Of a stretch of 64,000 nucleotides of DNA, positions 24,656-33,593 are shown piece after piece. The notes under the pieces were generated by a model, which saw nothing but the letters and a program-made list of their open reading frames with translations, did not search any database and was not told the DNA's origin. Source of the DNA: Pelagimonas sp. (GTDB taxonomy: Bacteria > Pseudomonadota > Alphaproteobacteria > Rhodobacterales > Rhodobacteraceae); the NCBI GenBank assembly GCA_025210455.1, contig JAOARQ010000044.1, forward strand, positions 82,457 to 146,456. The letters are read 5' to 3'. Every line of letters begins with the position of its first letter. Position 1 is the first letter of the stretch. The position numbers and the translations under genes were made by a program.

Positions 24656-27511
24656 ATGGCATTCGAACTGACCACCTACCAGGCATATGACTTTGCCAAT
24701 CGTCGTCACATCGGCCCCAGCCCCAGTGAAATGGATGAGATGCTCAAGGTCATTGGCTTTGACACGCTGGATGCGCTGATTGACGCAACAGTCCCCCCGG
24801 CCATCCGCCAGAAAGCGGCCCTGAACACCGGCGAGGGCATGTCAGAGCGCGACGCGCTTTTCCACATGAAACAGATCGCGGGCAAGAACAAGGTTCTGAC
24901 CTCGCTGATTGGTCAGGGGTATTATGGCACCACTACGCCCGCGCCGATCCTGCGTAACATTCTGGAAAACCCGGCGTGGTACACCGCCTATACGCCGTAT
25001 CAGCCGGAAATTTCGCAGGGCCGTCTTGAGGCGCTGCTGAATTTCCAGCCCATGGTGTCGGATATGACCGGCCTGCCGGTGGCGAATGCCTCGCTGCTGG
25101 ACGAAGCCACCGCCGCCGCCGAAGCCATGGCCATGGCACATCGTTCGGCCCGGTCCAAGGCGAATAACGCGGCCTTTTTTGTTGATAAGAACTGCCACCC
25201 GCAGACCATCGCGGTGATCAAAACCCGCGCGGAACCTCTGGGCATTGATGTGCAGGTGGCCGATGCGGCGGAACTGGAGGCCGGTGCTGTCTTTGGTGCG
25301 ATCTTCCAATATCCCGGCACCCATGGTCACGTGACGGATTTCACCGATCAGATTGCTGCGCTGCATGAACACAAAGGCGTGGCCGTTGTCGCCGCCGATA
25401 TTCTGGCGCTGGCCCTGCTGAAAAGCCCAGGTGAAATGGGCGCGGATATTGCGATCGGATCAACTCAGCGCTTTGGGGTGCCCATGGGCTATGGTGGCCC
25501 ACACGCCGCCTATATGGCGACCGCCGATAAGCTGAAACGCTCGATGCCGGGGCGCATTATTGGTGTGTCGATCGACGCGCGTGGCAACAAGGCCTATCGT
25601 CTGGCACTGCAAACCCGTGAACAGCATATCCGTCGTGAAAAGGCGAATTCGAATGTCTGTACCGCACAGGCGCTGCTGGCGGTGATAGCATCGATGTATG
25701 CGGTGTATCACGGGCCCGATGGTATCAAGGCGATTGCGCAATCGGTTCACCGCAAGACATCGCGTCTGGCGGCAGGTCTGGAAGAACATGGCTTTAAGGT
25801 TGAGCCAGAGGTCTTCTTTGACACCATCACCGTCGAAGTTGGCCCGCTGCAGAAAACCGTTATGGATGCGGCTGTTCAGCGTGGCATCAACCTGCGCAAA
25901 GTCGGGGAAACCAAGGTCGGCATTTCGCTGGACGAACAGACCCGTCCGGGCACCATCGAAGCGGTCTGGGGCGCCTTTGGCATCACCAAGAAAGACGACA
26001 GCGTCGCTAATCGCGCCTATCGTCTGCCGGAACATGCGCTGCGTGAAACCGACTATCTGACCCACCCGATTTTCCACAAGAACCGCGCCGAAGCCGAGAT
26101 GACCCGCTATATGCGCCGTCTGGCGGATCGCGATCTGGCACTGGATCGGGCGATGATCCCACTGGGCTCCTGCACGATGAAGCTGAACGCGACCATCGAA
26201 ATGATCCCGGTGACCTGGCCTGAATTTGGCGATCTGCACCCCTTTGTGCCCAAAGATCAGGCGGCGGGCTATCATCAGATGATCGACGATCTGAATGAAA
26301 AGCTTTGTGAAATCACCGGCTATGACGCGATTTCTCAGCAGCCTAATTCGGGCGCGCAGGGGGAATATGCGGGTCTTCTGACCATCCGCAATTACCACAT
26401 TGCAAACGGGCAGGGGCATCGCAATGTCTGTCTGATCCCCACATCCGCCCATGGCACCAACCCGGCGTCGGCGCAGATGGTGGGCTGGAAAGTGGTTCCG
26501 ATCAAAGCGGACGACAAGGGCAATATCGACCTGAACGACTTCCGCGAAAAGGCGGAAAAGCACAGCGATAACCTTGCGGGTTGTATGATCACCTATCCAT
26601 CAACCCATGGTGTGTTCGAAGAAACCGTACAGGATGTCTGCCAGATCACTCATGATCATGGCGGTCAGGTCTATATCGACGGTGCCAATATGAACGCCAT
26701 GGTGGGTCTGTCCCGTCCGGGTGATATCGGCGGCGACGTCAGCCACCTGAACCTGCACAAAACCTTTTGCATTCCACACGGCGGCGGCGGCCCCGGCATG
26801 GGTCCGATTGGCGTCAAAGCCCATCTGACAGACCATCTGCCCGGTCACCCGGAATATGGGTCTGCACTGGGTCCGGTTTCGGCGGCGCCTTTTGGCTCTC
26901 CGTCGATCCTGCCGGTCAGCTGGGCCTATATCCTGCTGATGGGGGGCGCAGGTCTGACGCAGGCCACCAAGGTCGCGATCCTGAACGCCAACTATATCGC
27001 GGCGCGCCTGAAAGAGGCCTATGACATTCTCTACACCTCGGATACCGGGCGTGTGGCGCATGAATGCATTCTGGACACGCGCCCGTTGAATGATCTGGGT
27101 GGGGTCAGCGTTGATGACGTGGCCAAGCGCCTGATCGACAGCGGGTTCCACGCGCCGACCATGTCATGGCCGGTTGCGGGGACGCTGATGGTGGAACCCA
27201 CGGAATCGGAACCTAAAGAAGAGCTGGACCGTTTCTGCGAGGCCATGCTGTCGATCCGCGCCGAGGCCCAGGAGATCATCGACGGCAAGATCGACCCGGA
27301 AAACAACCCGCTCAAACATGCGCCGCATACGGTGCGGGATCTGGTCAGCGACTGGGATCGCCCCTATTCGCGCGAACAGGCCTGCTTCCCTCCTGGCAAT
27401 CTGGGCGTGGATAAATACTGGCCGGCGGTGAACCGCGTCGACAACGCCTATGGCGACCGCAATCTGGTGTGCACCTGCCCACCGATGGAGGCCTACGAGG
27501 ACGAGGCCTGA
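24656..27511 (+). CDS. gcvP: Glycine dehydrogenase, decarboxylating (P protein), fused type
   Basis: A 951-residue homodimer-type P protein containing both ancestral halves. It decarboxylates glycine with PLP and hands the aminomethyl group to GcvH. The N-terminal half shows [31 protein letters not shown] and [20 protein letters not shown]. The C-terminal half carries the PLP Lys in [18 protein letters not shown] and upstream [23 protein letters not shown] and [11 protein letters not shown]. Length matches proteobacterial GcvP. It is the last gene of the operon and is followed by two GC hairpins without T runs (27539-27580). Confidence 0.96.
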   Translation: MAFELTTYQAYDFANRRHIGPSPSEMDEMLKVIGFDTLDALIDATVPPAIRQKAALNTGEGMSERDALFHMKQIAGKNKVLTSLIGQGYYGTTTPAPILRNILENPAWYTAYTPYQPEISQGRLEALLNFQPMVSDMTGLPVANASLLDEATAAAEAMAMAHRSARSKANNAAFFVDKNCHPQTIAVIKTRAEPLGIDVQVADAAELEAGAVFGAIFQYPGTHGHVTDFTDQIAALHEHKGVAVVAADILALALLKSPGEMGADIAIGSTQRFGVPMGYGGPHAAYMATADKLKRSMPGRIIGVSIDARGNKAYRLALQTREQHIRREKANSNVCTAQALLAVIASMYAVYHGPDGIKAIAQSVHRKTSRLAAGLEEHGFKVEPEVFFDTITVEVGPLQKTVMDAAVQRGINLRKVGETKVGISLDEQTRPGTIEAVWGAFGITKKDDSVANRAYRLPEHALRETDYLTHPIFHKNRAEAEMTRYMRRLADRDLALDRAMIPLGSCTMKLNATIEMIPVTWPEFGDLHPFVPKDQAAGYHQMIDDLNEKLCEITGYDAISQQPNSGAQGEYAGLLTIRNYHIANGQGHRNVCLIPTSAHGTNPASAQMVGWKVVPIKADDKGNIDLNDFREKAEKHSDNLAGCMITYPSTHGVFEETVQDVCQITHDHGGQVYIDGANMNAMVGLSRPGDIGGDVSHLNLHKTFCIPHGGGGPGMGPIGVKAHLTDHLPGHPEYGSALGPVSAAPFGSPSILPVSWAYILLMGGAGLTQATKVAILNANYIAARLKEAYDILYTSDTGRVAHECILDTRPLNDLGGVSVDDVAKRLIDSGFHAPTMSWPVAGTLMVEPTESEPKEELDRFCEAMLSIRAEAQEIIDGKIDPENNPLKHAPHTVRDLVSDWDRPYSREQACFPPGNLGVDKYWPAVNRVDNAYGDRNLVCTCPPMEAYEDEA

Positions 27512-27623
27512 TCAAACACTGCCCCGCCCGGTTCGCGTTGCCCCGAGCGGGGCACATAAATAAGGCCCCGGGCGGGGCACGAGATACCGGCCCGGGTGCG
27601 GCGCAAAATGAAGGGATACTGCC

Positions 27624-28589
27624 ATGACACGACTGACCTCTTCACAGGCCATGCGCGCCTCAGGCTCTGCCATCGGACATCTGGGGGCCATCACGGTGAT
27701 CGTGCCTGATCGCAGCCATGTGGCGCTGGCCAGTGTGTTTCGCGATTTCTTTATCTCGCTTGACCAGTTCACCAATGCCGAACACCCGCGCGATCTGGCC
27801 GTCTACACGCTGGAGGGCTGCCCCAATCCCGGCCCAAGCTATTGGCAGGGGCGCACCATTGTCTTCTGGAGCGATTTTCACACGCGCTGGCAGTTTACCG
27901 CAAAACAACTGCGCCGCGCGCATCAGTTGCTGCGGCTTGGTCAACGCAGTGTGCTGATTGGTGGCGGTGTGTTCGCCCTGTGCCAGTCCGAGCGCGCCGC
28001 GGACTGCCCCGTTGCTGTCCATCCAAATCTGCGATTTGTCGCCCATGAGCTGGGGCTCAATTGCGTCGAAAACGGTGCGCCTTTTGCGCTCTCTGATCGG
28101 ATCTGTTCGGCCACCAGCATCTTTGCCGGCCTGAGGCTGTTTTTGAAGCTGCTTGAAGTTGAAATGGGCGGGTTTTCTGCTGCTGCTTTTGGGGATTACG
28201 TGGGCCTTGAAGTGGCGGGCGAACCCTTTCACAGCAAGCAGGAACATCTGATCAAACGCTATTCCGCCGGGGATCGTTTTATCGCGGATTGTGTCGCGGT
28301 GATGCTTGAGCATCTGGAGTACCCGCTGTCGATCACGGAAATCTCGGATCAGCTGGGGGTGTCGTCCCGTCAGATCCAACGCCGTTTTTCCGAGCGACTG
28401 GGGGTTGGCCCGCTGTCGGTTTATCGCAGCCTGCGCCTTGAACGCGCCAACCAGCTGGTGCGCCAGACCAGCTACTCGATCCCTGAAATCGCGGCGGCCA
28501 CGGGGTTTGGCACCACGTCAAATCTGGTGCGATCCTTCAAAAAGCAATTTGGCACGTCACCGTCTGATACGCGGGCCAAGCAATTCTAA
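27624..28589 (+). CDS. AraC-family regulator with DJ-1/PfpI-like N-terminal domain
   Basis: A 321-residue GlxA-type regulator. The N-terminal about 190 residues resemble a class I amidotransferase-like DJ-1/PfpI domain (a short elbow near SVLIGGGVFALCQSER, followed by HPNLRFVAHELGL). The C-terminal 100 residues are an AraC double helix-turn-helix (LSITEISDQLGVSSRQIQRRFSERLGVGPLSVYRSLRLERANQLV, then SIPEIAAATGFGTTSNLVRSFKKQFGTSPSD). Regulators of this architecture (GbdR, CdhR and similar) control catabolism of quaternary amines such as glycine betaine and carnitine. It follows gcvP by 112 bp on the same strand, but its targets are unknown. Confidence 0.85.
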   Translation: MTRLTSSQAMRASGSAIGHLGAITVIVPDRSHVALASVFRDFFISLDQFTNAEHPRDLAVYTLEGCPNPGPSYWQGRTIVFWSDFHTRWQFTAKQLRRAHQLLRLGQRSVLIGGGVFALCQSERAADCPVAVHPNLRFVAHELGLNCVENGAPFALSDRICSATSIFAGLRLFLKLLEVEMGGFSAAAFGDYVGLEVAGEPFHSKQEHLIKRYSAGDRFIADCVAVMLEHLEYPLSITEISDQLGVSSRQIQRRFSERLGVGPLSVYRSLRLERANQLVRQTSYSIPEIAAATGFGTTSNLVRSFKKQFGTSPSDTRAKQF

Positions 28590-28640
28590 GTGTCGGTCTT
28601 TCGCTGCGGGCGCGCCTAAGTTTTAAACCTTTGCGATGGT

Positions 28641-29105
28641 TTATGTCTTGTCCCCTGAAGGTATCCCCGCGGGTGGGGAGCAGATGACCTTTCCGTTCAC
28701 GCCGCTGCCGTCAGCATTTGTGCTTTGGCCGGGGGGATGCGGATCAACGAATTGCACGTCGATTTTGATATTGCTCATCGCATCCATCACACTGCTCAGC
28801 ATGCGTGCCATCCCATAGGGTACATCCTGACTGACCAGAATCGTGCTGCTCACCGGTGTTTTGAACCGGCGGATATGGGGCAGCAACGCGGTGACTTTGA
28901 ACAGGATCTCAGTATAGCCCGAGGTGACACCAGTGACGCCAGTGGCATCAGTCACCATGGGCATCGTGGGGTCAAATTCAGGGCGATTGATGTAGTCAAG
29001 AAAGGCCTGCTGCCCAATCTGGGCTGTCATCTCACCGGTGAAAACAAACGTTGCAACCCTCGCGGTCTGATCAATTTCCAGATGGTAAGTCACGCAGTTC
29101 CCCAT
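28641..29105 (-). CDS. Uncharacterised STAS/SpoIIAA-like protein
   Basis: A 154-residue soluble protein. The pattern of short strands and helices (THYLEIDQTARVATFVFTGEM-like opening, TMPMVTDATGVTGVT, FKTPVSSTILVSQDVPYGMARML) resembles SpoIIAA-like/STAS single-domain proteins of marine alphaproteobacteria, but I do not recognise a characterised homologue. Start placement is uncertain: I use the ATG at 29105 (MGNCVTYHLEI); the frame runs open to a GTG at 29192. The C-terminal 30 residues are Pro/Gly-rich and may be disordered. It lies downstream of the LuxR gene on the same strand. Confidence 0.5.
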   Translation of the reverse strand: MGNCVTYHLEIDQTARVATFVFTGEMTAQIGQQAFLDYINRPEFDPTMPMVTDATGVTGVTSGYTEILFKVTALLPHIRRFKTPVSSTILVSQDVPYGMARMLSSVMDAMSNIKIDVQFVDPHPPGQSTNADGSGVNGKVICSPPAGIPSGDKT

Positions 29106-29228
29106 AGTCACGCCTGAACAGCTAACCCTTTGATTGGCATGAAGACCAGTGCCCAGAGCAAACAGGCCAAAAGGGTGACGAATGTGCATCACAAAACCCT
29201 GGGGCAGGGGCGGGCACCGGCTGGATTT

Positions 29229-30011
29229 TCATGCCAGATAGGGCGCGATCAGATGATAGAGTTCCCCCTGAGATGAGATCTGACATTTGCGGTAAAGCTG
29301 TTTGCGCAGGACTTTGACAGTCTGCGGGCTGATCCCCAAGGTCAGCCCAATCGAGATAGACGAATGCCCCTGCAAAATCAGCAGTGACACCTGCGCCTGT
29401 CGGGGACTGAGACGGATAGAGCGGTGGTCCGACAGCTGCTGCCGCAGGTGTTCGATCACATCTTCGGGTTCTTTGTCGGTTTCGGGCTTTAGCCCAGCCC
29501 AGGTCTTTTGCACTAGCGCGTTGACCACGGGGGTCACCGTCTGAGCGGCGGTCTGATCTTTTGGCGAAAAGCGCGAGGCGGTGGTGGCGTCCCGGCCCAG
29601 GCAGACCGTAATCGACGTTTCGGGTGAAAGCCGGGTGAAAAAGGCCAGCTCATCGGTCAATGTCGTATTGGCGTAGTAGGATTTGAAGTAAGCGTTGCGC
29701 TGGAACTGATCCGGGGCGATGTCCGCCAGCCGGTAAAGCCCCTCTGCAGCCTTGTTTTTGTGAAGCCCATAGAAGGGATCCAGCAGATAGGCGCCTTTGA
29801 CATAATGGCTGTCGATGCGTTCAAAGACCCGACTGTCTCGGGCGTGGGTCATCAGCACCTGGGGGTTGTTGGCGTGGAAAAACGCGATGATGGCAAAGTT
29901 GTCAAAGGAACACGTGGCCGCCAGCCAGCGGTGCAGCTGCGGTGCAAACTGGTCGGTTCCGATGGTGCTGATGGTCTGCGCCAAAGCTTTGGGCGCTGGA
30001 AGTGATGTCAT
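29229..30011 (-). CDS. LuxR-family transcriptional regulator
   Basis: A 260-residue regulator with a C-terminal LuxR helix-turn-helix (IRLSPRQAQVSLLILQGHSSISIGLTLGISPQTVKVLRKQLYRK) and an N-terminal about 190-residue region of unknown ligand. That region lacks the conserved Trp/Asp set of an acyl-homoserine-lactone pocket, so it is probably not a quorum-sensing LuxR. It is divergent from the TMADH-like flavoenzyme, whose promoter region carries overlapping GGGGGTA/TACCCCC palindromes next to this start codon. It is the natural candidate to regulate that enzyme. Confidence 0.82.
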   Translation of the reverse strand: MTSLPAPKALAQTISTIGTDQFAPQLHRWLAATCSFDNFAIIAFFHANNPQVLMTHARDSRVFERIDSHYVKGAYLLDPFYGLHKNKAAEGLYRLADIAPDQFQRNAYFKSYYANTTLTDELAFFTRLSPETSITVCLGRDATTASRFSPKDQTAAQTVTPVVNALVQKTWAGLKPETDKEPEDVIEHLRQQLSDHRSIRLSPRQAQVSLLILQGHSSISIGLTLGISPQTVKVLRKQLYRKCQISSQGELYHLIAPYLA

Positions 30012-30017
30012 CGCCTG

Positions 30018-30042
30018 TACCCCCTTGGGGGTATATACCCCC
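30018..30042. promoter_or_regulatory. Overlapping operator palindromes, LuxR/TMADH-like divergent promoter
   Basis: TACCCCC-TT-GGGGGTA (30018-30033) overlaps the perfect palindrome GGGGGTATATACCCCC (30027-30042), giving three alternating half-sites. They begin 7 bp upstream of the LuxR start codon, so binding should repress that gene, and lie about 120 bp upstream of the flavoenzyme start. Confidence 0.65.
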
Positions 30043-30163
30043 TAAATGGCTGAATGTAATCTGATATGGATAATTGAGTGGTATAAATGGGTGGGAGAGC
30101 ACCTGCAAAGCCACTTCGTGGGTCATCCCACAGAAGATAACAGTCAGCCCTCAGGAGCCAGCT

Positions 30164-32233
30164 ATGCGTGATCCTCGTTATGATATTCTGTTTGAACCGA
30201 TGAAAATTGGCCCGCTTACAGCGAAAAATCGTTTCTATCAGGTGCCACATTGCAATGGTGGCGGATATCGCGATCCTTCGGCGGCCGCAGCGATGCGGGG
30301 GATCAAGGCGGAAGGCGGCTGGGGGGTGATCTTTACCGAACAGTGCGAGATGCACCATACCTCGGAAATTACCCCCTTTATTGAGTTGCGCCTGTGGGAA
30401 GACAAAGACATTCCACAACTGCGCAAGATGTCAGAGCGGATGAAAACACACGGGGCGCTGGCAGGGATTCAGCTGGCTTACTCCGGGATCAACGGCCCAA
30501 ATCTCTATACCAAAGAGGTGCCTCTGGCCCCATCCGCCATGCCCATTCGAACCTTTACCAATGACCCGGTGCAGGCGCGCGCGCTGGACAAGCAGGATAT
30601 CAAAGATCTGCGCCGCTGGTTTGTGAATGCGGCCAGACGTTCAAAAGAGGCGGGGTTTGATCTGATCTGCCTCTACGGCGCGCATGGCTTTGGCATCTTT
30701 CAGCACTTTCTGAGCCGGGCCACCAACCAGCGCAGCGATGAATACGGCGGCTCGCTGGAAAACCGCGCCCGCTTTAGCCAGGAGGTCATCGCTGATATGC
30801 GCGATGCGGTGGGCGACACCATGGCGATTACGCTGCGGGTCAGTCTCGATGAAACCATTGGCGAACTTGGGTTTTCCAACGCCGAGGTGCGTGACTACAT
30901 CGAAATGAACGGGGATCTTCCGGATCTCTGGGATCTGGCGCAGGGCACCTGGGAAGACTGCTCGGGCCCGTCGCGTTTCAAGGAAGAGGCGGCTCAGGAA
31001 CAGCTTGTGCGGGGTATCCACGAATTGACGGACAAACCGATTGTCGGTGTGGGGCGCTTTACCTCGCCGGATGTCATGGCGCGGATGGTGAAATCCGGCA
31101 CATTGGATTTCATCGGCTGTGCGCGCCCGTCTATCGCGGATCCGTTTTTGCCGAAAAAGATCGAAGAGGGCCGGATCGACGACATTCGTGAATGCATCGG
31201 CTGCAATATCTGTATCACCGGCGATATGACCATGTCGATCAGCCGCTGCACCCAGAACCCGACCTTTATGGAGGAATGGCGCAAAGGCTGGCACCCGGAA
31301 CAGATGAACGCCAAGGGCGATAGCAGCAATGTGCTGATTGTGGGATCTGGTCCCGCAGGTCTCGAAGCCGCCTGGGCGCTGTGCCGGCGCGGATATGACG
31401 TGGCCGTTGCCGAGGCGCGCGACGTGATCGGCGGGCGCGTGACCCGTGAACGGCTTTTGCCGGGGCTGTCTGCCTGGGGGCGTGTTGTCGATTACCGCGA
31501 GTATCAGCTTGGACAGCGGTCCAATGTAGAAATCTACCGCGACAGTGCGCTGGATGCGGACAGCATTCTGGACTTTGGGTTTGAAAACATCTGCATCGCC
31601 ACCGGGGCAACATGGCGGCGCGATGGGGTGGCGCGTCAGCATGTGGTGCCGATGCCGATTGCGGCCGCTGCCAAAGTATACACGCCCGATGACTTGATGG
31701 AGGGAAACATCCCTTCGGGCCGTGTCGTCTTGTATGATGACGACCACTATTACATGGGCAGTGTGATGGCGGAACTTCTGGCCAAATCCGGGGCGCAGGT
31801 GACGCTGGTTACCCCCTCTGCTTTCGTTAGCGACTGGACGAATAACACGCTGGAACAGATCGCCATCCACCCGCGTCTGGTCGAAGCAGGGGTGGAAATC
31901 ATCCTGAACCAGGGGGTCACAGAGGTTCACCCCGATCACGTCGTATCAAACTGTGTCTACACGGATCGCACATGGAAAATCGAAGCCGATGCAGTGGTGA
32001 TCGTAGGATCCCGGCAAGAGAACAGCGGCCTCTTCACGGATCTGAAAGCCCGCCAATCCGACTGGGCCGACGCAGGGATCAAATCCGTAAAGCTGATTGG
32101 CGACGCCAACGCACCGGGCCCAATCGCCTGGGCCACCTACGCTGGCCACCGCTATGCCCGCGAACTGGACGGCCCAGACATTGGCGATGCTTTGCCGTTT
32201 CGCCGTGAGATCACCGAACTTGCAATCGACTAG
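30164..32233 (+). CDS. Trimethylamine dehydrogenase-family iron-sulfur flavoprotein, altered substrate pocket
   Basis: A 689-residue enzyme with an Old-Yellow-type FMN barrel, a [4Fe-4S] site (CIGCNICI then Cys in SRCTQNP) and a C-terminal ADP-binding domain (VLIVGSGPAGLEAAWAL). It aligns from residue 1 with trimethylamine dehydrogenase: RDPRYDILFEP, FYQVPHC with Cys30 for 6-S-cysteinyl FMN, the Tyr/His pair in YGAHGF, Asp in DLWDLA and the linker RKGWHPE. Aromatic-bowl residues differ: position 60 is Gln (Tyr in TMADH, Gln in dimethylamine dehydrogenase), 74 is Glu (Ser) and 105 is Ala (Trp). It probably demethylates or deaminates another secondary or charged amine. Start at 30164 follows AGGAG. 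Confidence 0.88.
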   Translation: MRDPRYDILFEPMKIGPLTAKNRFYQVPHCNGGGYRDPSAAAAMRGIKAEGGWGVIFTEQCEMHHTSEITPFIELRLWEDKDIPQLRKMSERMKTHGALAGIQLAYSGINGPNLYTKEVPLAPSAMPIRTFTNDPVQARALDKQDIKDLRRWFVNAARRSKEAGFDLICLYGAHGFGIFQHFLSRATNQRSDEYGGSLENRARFSQEVIADMRDAVGDTMAITLRVSLDETIGELGFSNAEVRDYIEMNGDLPDLWDLAQGTWEDCSGPSRFKEEAAQEQLVRGIHELTDKPIVGVGRFTSPDVMARMVKSGTLDFIGCARPSIADPFLPKKIEEGRIDDIRECIGCNICITGDMTMSISRCTQNPTFMEEWRKGWHPEQMNAKGDSSNVLIVGSGPAGLEAAWALCRRGYDVAVAEARDVIGGRVTRERLLPGLSAWGRVVDYREYQLGQRSNVEIYRDSALDADSILDFGFENICIATGATWRRDGVARQHVVPMPIAAAAKVYTPDDLMEGNIPSGRVVLYDDDHYYMGSVMAELLAKSGAQVTLVTPSAFVSDWTNNTLEQIAIHPRLVEAGVEIILNQGVTEVHPDHVVSNCVYTDRTWKIEADAVVIVGSRQENSGLFTDLKARQSDWADAGIKSVKLIGDANAPGPIAWATYAGHRYARELDGPDIGDALPFRREITELAID

Positions 32234-32722
32234 CACCCAGAGTTGGGGGCATTGCCCCCTAGCCCAAAACGGGTTTGCACCTGCTACCGGCTGTGAGGCG
32301 ACACATAGTTTTGCCTTTTGCTTCAGAACCCTTCCTTTTCGGTGTTTCTCACAGCAGCTGCTTTCCCCCATATGTTTCGATTGATCTGCCATGTGGTGAA
32401 CGCAGGATGGGGTGGCAATACTATTCGACAGGGGGGGCGGACCGCAAGCGTAGCCGAGGACACGGCCCTGTTTGGGCGGCGCACTCACCTTGACGGCCTA
32501 GAGCGTTTGGCTTGTTCAAACCCCGCTGGCCCACAAAGCAAAAACGGCGGGGCTATCAGCCCCACCACCATTTTGCTCATTCGGATTTAGAGATTAAAAC
32601 TACAGAATGCGGGACAAACCGAGCTTTCGCCGCAATTGCTACAATGGCTGCTTTAGATTATGAGTGCCAATTGCTGGTCTGTACCAGTAAGGGCAAAATA
32701 GCATATGCTGATCGCGCCAATC
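32234..32722. other. Intergenic stretch without a gene
   Basis: Between the flavoenzyme and the IS5-type element. It contains a GGGGGCATTGCCCCC hairpin directly after the flavoenzyme stop (about 32244-32258), probably acting in termination, and a second GGCGGGGCT/AGCCCC hairpin near 32549-32566. I see no coding region with a credible start, ribosome site or family. Confidence 0.6.
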
Positions 32723-32734
32723 TAGGCTCAGGCC

Positions 32735-33175
32735 TCATAACCAGTAGATGACGATAGCGGCGATTGCGATTGCTGACAGGAAAGCCTTCGGGCATCTGTC
32801 GTATCGCGTTGCAACTCGTCGCCAATCCTTGAGCCTGCCAAACATGATCTCAATGCGGTTGCGGCGTTTGTAGCGTCGCTTGTCGTATCGGATGGGCTTC
32901 TTTCGCTGCCTTCGGCCAGGGATGCCGGCCTTTATCCCTTTGTCTTGCAACGCTTCTCTGAACCAATCTGCATCGTATCCACGATCTCCAAGCGGCCAAT
33001 CCACGTCCGGCAGGCTGTTCAGCAGGGCCTTCGCACCGATGTAATCACTGACCTGACCGGCAGCCACAAAGAAGTTCAACGGGCGCCCCTGGCTATCACA
33101 GATTGCATGTAGCTTCGTGTTCATGCCGCCCTTGGGCCGGCGAATCAGGCGTCCTCGCCCCCTTTTTGACCCCAA
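32735..33175 (-). CDS. IS5-family transposase, C-terminal frame (OrfB)
   Basis: A 146-codon frame covering GRGRLIRRPKGGMNTKLHAICDSQGRPLNFF, DVDWPLGDRGYDADWFREAL (second catalytic Asp region) and the C-terminal RRNRIEIMFGRLKDWRRVATRYDRCPKAFL with the catalytic Glu. It joins OrfA at an AAAAAGGGGG run: removing one G would restore the continuous family sequence VKKGRGRLI. This is therefore either a one-base insertion that kills the gene or a recoding site needing a +1 shift. The stop lies 12 bp inside the left end of the IS. Confidence 0.75.
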   Translation of the reverse strand: MGSKRGRGRLIRRPKGGMNTKLHAICDSQGRPLNFFVAAGQVSDYIGAKALLNSLPDVDWPLGDRGYDADWFREALQDKGIKAGIPGRRQRKKPIRYDKRRYKRRNRIEIMFGRLKDWRRVATRYDRCPKAFLSAIAIAAIVIYWL

Positions 33176-33527
33176 GGCTAGACGCAGTGCGGTGCGCCTT
33201 CAGATACTTGCGCAGGCTCACTCGAACGCATGGCGTTCGCCTGCTCACATCGGTCATAATGGTCTTTTCCTCGCCGTGATCGGCGGACAGTCCGATCATC
33301 ATTTCAGCGAAGATGCCCTTATCACTCCATCGCTTCCAACGGTTGTACAAGGTCTTGTGCGGCCCGTACTCTTTGGGCGCATCACGCCACCGTAAACCGT
33401 TACGATTGATGAATATTATGCCGCTAAGGACACGCCTGCCATCAACGCGAGGCTTGCCATGGGACTTCGGAAAATAGGGCTCCAGACGGGCCATTTGCTC
33501 GTCGCTCAACCAGAAAAGATCAGACAT
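33096..33527 (-). CDS. IS5-family transposase, N-terminal frame (OrfA), with in-frame insertion
   Basis: A 143-residue frame from MSDLFWLSDEQMARLEPYFP through RVLSGIIFINRNGLRWRDAPKEYGPHKTLYNRWKRW to KAHRTASSLGVKKG, then out-of-frame residues. This is the N-terminal half of an IS5-type DDE transposase. Between the TIMTD and YLKAHR segments, where relatives have only two residues, there is an extra 12-residue stretch. It is encoded by a 36-bp palindromic insertion (33212-33244), very near the first catalytic Asp. The second half of the enzyme is in another frame, entered at an AAAAAGGGGG run. Confidence 0.75.
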   Translation of the reverse strand: MSDLFWLSDEQMARLEPYFPKSHGKPRVDGRRVLSGIIFINRNGLRWRDAPKEYGPHKTLYNRWKRWSDKGIFAEMMIGLSADHGEEKTIMTDVSRRTPCVRVSLRKYLKAHRTASSLGVKKGARTPDSPAQGRHEHEATCNL

Positions 33528-33593
33528 CGTCACCGCTTGTTTTGGGCGTGCTGAATCACGCCATAAAACGGAAATCAATGGGTCCTGAGCCTA

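Larger units (their letters stand above)
32723..33593 (-). mobile_element. IS5-family insertion sequence (IS427-like)
   Basis: An 871-bp element. The left end begins TAGGCTCAGG; the right end, read inward, begins TAGGCTCAGGACCCATTG. The left repeat is partly degenerate after ten bases. The immediate flanks (C-TA at left, TA-A at right) fit insertion into a YTAR target with TA duplicated. It encodes a transposase on the minus strand in two overlapping frames. Its outer repeat nearly matches the MITE at 5987-6254. Confidence 0.82.

Noticed and set aside
27539..27580. Terminator after gcvP
   Set aside because: GC hairpins are present but without any T run on the plus strand; function unclear.
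30164..32233. Naming the flavoenzyme trimethylamine dehydrogenase
   Set aside because: Key aromatic-bowl residues are replaced, so the substrate should not be assumed.
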